Part shown: piece after piece, positions 7,507 through 9,582 of the stretch
Position numbering within the stretch: the first letter of the stretch is position 1
How the letters are laid out: the number at the start of each line of letters is the position of its first letter
From: Chitinophagaceae bacterium
Lineage (GTDB): Bacteria > Bacteroidota > Bacteroidia > Chitinophagales > Chitinophagaceae
DNA length: 9,582 nucleotides
Direction: 5' to 3'
Assembly: GCA_008080615.1 (NCBI GenBank)
Contig: VIKJ01000098.1
Location: 1-9,582 of the forward strand
Notes under the pieces: generated by a model
Told to the model about the DNA's origin: nothing
Database searches by the model: none
What the model saw: only the letters and a program-made list of their open reading frames with translations
Program-made: the position numbers and the translations under genes

Positions 7507-7559
7507 TTGGTTAAATGGCCTTTCCAATTGCTAATAGCAGGGTTTTAAAACTTAACCAA
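7507..7559. repeat. Short inverted repeat upstream of nupC
   Basis: TTGGTTAA (7507-7514) is the exact reverse complement of TTAACCAA (7552-7559), with 37 bases between. It sits between the trxA terminator and the nupC start. It may be a regulatory site or chance in AT-rich DNA. Confidence 0.35.
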
Positions 7560-7625
7560 AAGATTATTTACTATACCTTATTTACGTATCTTTCACACTA
7601 TAAAACTACCGCTAACTAGCTTATT

Positions 7626-8855
7626 ATGGAAAGATTTCAAGGATTATTGGGTGTAATATTAATTTTAGCAATCGCATTTATATTCTCTAACAATAAAAAG
7701 AGAATCAACTACAGGCTTGTCATCAGCGGTATTTTATTGCAGGTTTTTATTGCTGTAATGATATTAAAAGTTCCCCCAGTTACCCGCTTCTTTCAGTTTT
7801 TAGGGCATGGTATGGAGAAGATAGAAAAATTTGCTCGTGAGGGTGTTGCATTTGTGTACAGAGGCGTGATGGTAAATGCCCCAGGAGGTGTGAAAGACTT
7901 TGGAGAAGGTGGTTTTGTATTTGCATTTAGTGTAACCTCTACCATCATATTGGTTTGTGTATTGGTAGCTATTTTATATCATTTTGGAGTAATGCAATTG
8001 ATTGTATCCATTATTGCAAAAGCCATGAATTTTATTATGCGCGTTAGTGGTGCAGAAGCTTTGAGTAATGTAGCCAGTGCATTTGTTGGGCAAGTAGAAG
8101 CACAAGTAATGATTCGTCCTTATTTAGCCACTATGACCAAGAGTGAGTTACTTGCTAGTATGAGTGGCTCTTTAGCTTGTATTGCAGGTGGAATTTTAAT
8201 CGTGTATGCCAATATGGGTGCTAAAGCAGAATATTTGCTAGCCGCCAGTTTAATGGCAGCTCCAGGTGCTTTGGTGATCTCTAAAATTGTGTTTCCTGAA
8301 ACAGAAGAATCCCAAACCATGGGACAAGTAAAATTAGAAGTCAAAAGCCCATATAGCAATATCATTGATGCCATTTCTCATGGAGCCAGTGATGGTATGA
8401 AGATATCTGTGAATGTAATTGCTATGTTGATTGGTTTTATTGCTTTAATCGCATTTTTAAACTGGGGTATTGGAAGTATATTTCCTGGCGTAACATTGGA
8501 TGTAATTTTTAGTAAGTTATTTTACCCAATGACTTGGGCCATGGGTGTACCATCAGCAGATATTGCTAATGCAGCATCATTGCTGGGGCAAAAATTAACC
8601 ATCAATGAGTTTGTTGCGTTTAACAATTTAACCACAAAAGCGGTTCCTATTGTAACAGAAAAGGGATTGTTAATTGTAAGTATTGCCATTTGTGGTTTTG
8701 CCAATTTTAGCAGCGTAGGGATGCAAATTGGCGGAATTGGGGAATTGGCTCCAACTCGTCGTGGAGACTTAGCCAAATTGGGCTTAAGGGCCCTTTTATG
8801 TGGAACCCTGGCCTCCTATTTATCTGCAACTATCGCAGGTATTTTAATGTCGTAA
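7626..8855 (+). CDS. nupC: Concentrative nucleoside transporter, CNT/NupC family
   Basis: This inner-membrane protein imports nucleosides driven by a sodium or proton gradient. The 409 residues have the CNT layout: N-terminal helices, a gate domain near 90-130 (SVTSTIILVCVLVAILYHFG), re-entrant hairpin 1 with GQVEAQVMIRPYL (Gly155 onward), then NEFVAF (Asn327, Glu328) and GFANFSSVGMQIGGIG (Asn360, Ser363), which hold the ribose-binding residues known from the Vibrio cholerae transporter. Hairpin 1 usually reads GQTEAPL; here the Thr is Val157 and the Pro is Gln160, which may alter base recognition or be a lineage variant. The ATG at 7626 gives a normal start without a clear ribosome binding site. 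The stop lies inside an 18-bp tandem duplication. The ion used cannot be told from sequence alone. Confidence 0.93.
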   Translation: MERFQGLLGVILILAIAFIFSNNKKRINYRLVISGILLQVFIAVMILKVPPVTRFFQFLGHGMEKIEKFAREGVAFVYRGVMVNAPGGVKDFGEGGFVFAFSVTSTIILVCVLVAILYHFGVMQLIVSIIAKAMNFIMRVSGAEALSNVASAFVGQVEAQVMIRPYLATMTKSELLASMSGSLACIAGGILIVYANMGAKAEYLLAASLMAAPGALVISKIVFPETEESQTMGQVKLEVKSPYSNIIDAISHGASDGMKISVNVIAMLIGFIALIAFLNWGIGSIFPGVTLDVIFSKLFYPMTWAMGVPSADIANAASLLGQKLTINEFVAFNNLTTKAVPIVTEKGLLIVSIAICGFANFSSVGMQIGGIGELAPTRRGDLAKLGLRALLCGTLASYLSATIAGILMS

Positions 8856-8876
8856 ATCATTTTAATGTCGTAAATC
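8841..8876 (+). repeat. Perfect 18-bp tandem duplication across the nupC stop
   Basis: The unit ATTTTAATGTCGTAAATC occurs twice in a row, at 8841-8858 and 8859-8876, without mismatch. The first copy encodes the last residues ILMS and the stop codon; the second is untranslated. The perfect identity suggests a recent slippage duplication. Confidence 0.95.
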
Positions 8877-8881
8877 ATATT

Positions 8882-8909
8882 ATTGATGCCCGATTGTTTT
8901 GTAACTTTG
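8882..8909 (+). promoter_or_regulatory. Candidate promoter of mqnE
   Basis: TAACTTTG (8902-8909) is an exact TAnnTTTG -7 box, 19 bases before the ATG at 8929. Upstream, ATTG (8882-8885) could serve as the -33 element, though its 16-base spacing is shorter than the usual 19 or so. Confidence 0.5.
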
Positions 8910-8928
8910 CGTTCAAATTTTGAGAACG

Positions 8929-9582
8929 ATGAGTACAGCAGCAATTCAGGTATTAGTGAGTGCAGAGAAAGATTCCATTTTACAATCTATAGGTCAAAAA
9001 GTAATTAATCAACAACGCATTAGCTTTGATGAAGGGGTACAATTATTCGAGCGTGGTTCACTCTCCTATTTGGGTGCATTGGCCAATTGGGTGAGAGAAA
9101 ATAAACATGGTGATAAAACCTATTTCAACAGAAATTTTCATATAGAGCCAACGAATGTATGTGTGTTCTCTTGTGCATTTTGTTCTTATTCTAAATTGTA
9201 TAGTAATAGAGAAGAAGGATGGGAATTAAGCATAGAGCAGATGATGCATATTGTAAAAAGCTATGATGGTAAGCCTGTTACAGAGGTTCATATTGTTGGA
9301 GGCGTGCATCCAAAAATGAACATGACATTCTTTTTAGAATTATTAAGAACCATCAAAGCACATAGGCCAGAATTACATATTAAAGCGTTTACTCCTGTAG
9401 AATTGGATTATATGTTTAGAAAGGCCAATGTAACTGTTGAAGAAGGTATGCGTTTAGCCCATGAAGCAGGCTTAGATTCATTGCCGGGTGGTGGTGCAGA
9501 AATTTTTCATCCTGATATAAGAACCAAAATTTGTGCAGATAAAGTTGATGCAGATGGCTGGTTAAAAATTCATGAAACAGCT
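8929..9582 (+). CDS. mqnE: Aminofutalosine synthase (radical SAM), 3' end missing
   Basis: The first 218 codons are present and the frame is still open at the window edge. CVFSCAFC gives the radical-SAM cysteines Cys78, Cys82 and Cys85, which bind the 4Fe-4S cluster. HIEPTNVC before it, EVHIVGGVHP, HIKAFTPVEL and LPGGGAEIFHPDIR after it are the pattern of the futalosine-pathway radical-SAM enzymes. GGGAEIF with HIKAFT fits MqnE better than the sister enzyme MqnC. MqnE joins 3-[(1-carboxyvinyl)oxy]benzoate to a SAM-derived adenosyl group to make aminofutalosine, an early step of menaquinone synthesis in the cytoplasm. The gene has its own candidate promoter, so it need not be transcribed with nupC. 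No other mqn gene is visible. The remaining risk is confusion with MqnC or another close paralog. Confidence 0.9.
   Translation, partial: MSTAAIQVLVSAEKDSILQSIGQKVINQQRISFDEGVQLFERGSLSYLGALANWVRENKHGDKTYFNRNFHIEPTNVCVFSCAFCSYSKLYSNREEGWELSIEQMMHIVKSYDGKPVTEVHIVGGVHPKMNMTFFLELLRTIKAHRPELHIKAFTPVELDYMFRKANVTVEEGMRLAHEAGLDSLPGGGAEIFHPDIRTKICADKVDADGWLKIHETA

Overview
The window looks like an ordinary AT-rich chromosomal stretch of a Bacteroidota bacterium. The family is probably Chitinophagaceae or a relative, but that is a guess. The phylum call rests on three things: a DnaE-type replicase of about 1225 residues with an N-terminal PHP domain, near absence of Shine-Dalgarno sequences, and a TAnnTTTG-type -7 box (TAACTTTG) upstream of the last gene. 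I saw no tRNA, rRNA, CRISPR array, integrase or transposase.

Layout. 1-882 is the C-terminal two thirds of a polysaccharide flippase, cut by the window edge. 883-1382 has no gene but holds a composite of nested inverted and direct repeats, dominated by a roughly 179-bp imperfect palindrome (1023-1201). On the minus strand, 1383-1918 encodes an NlpC/P60 cell-wall peptidase lipoprotein whose lipoprotein leader and catalytic domain lie in different frames. Divergent from it is dnaE (2040-5717). The following genes are all on the plus strand: a DUF418/YeiB-like membrane protein (5834-7008, also frameshifted), a thioredoxin (7144-7461) with a good terminator, a CNT/NupC nucleoside transporter (7626-8855), and the start of the radical-SAM aminofutalosine synthase mqnE (8929 to the window end).

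The genes do not form one pathway. They are replication (dnaE), redox (trxA), nucleoside uptake (nupC), menaquinone synthesis by the futalosine route (mqnE) and envelope functions (flippase, peptidase, DUF418). The gaps between the plus-strand genes are 73-170 bp and contain a terminator or candidate promoters, so they need not be one operon.

The most notable points are the repeat element at 961-1320 and the two broken genes. Each broken gene is repaired by adding one base to a four-base homopolymer, a pattern that fits assembly error as well as real mutation. The PHP domain of DnaE keeps all nine positions I recognise as metal ligands. I found no convincing undescribed multi-gene system here.
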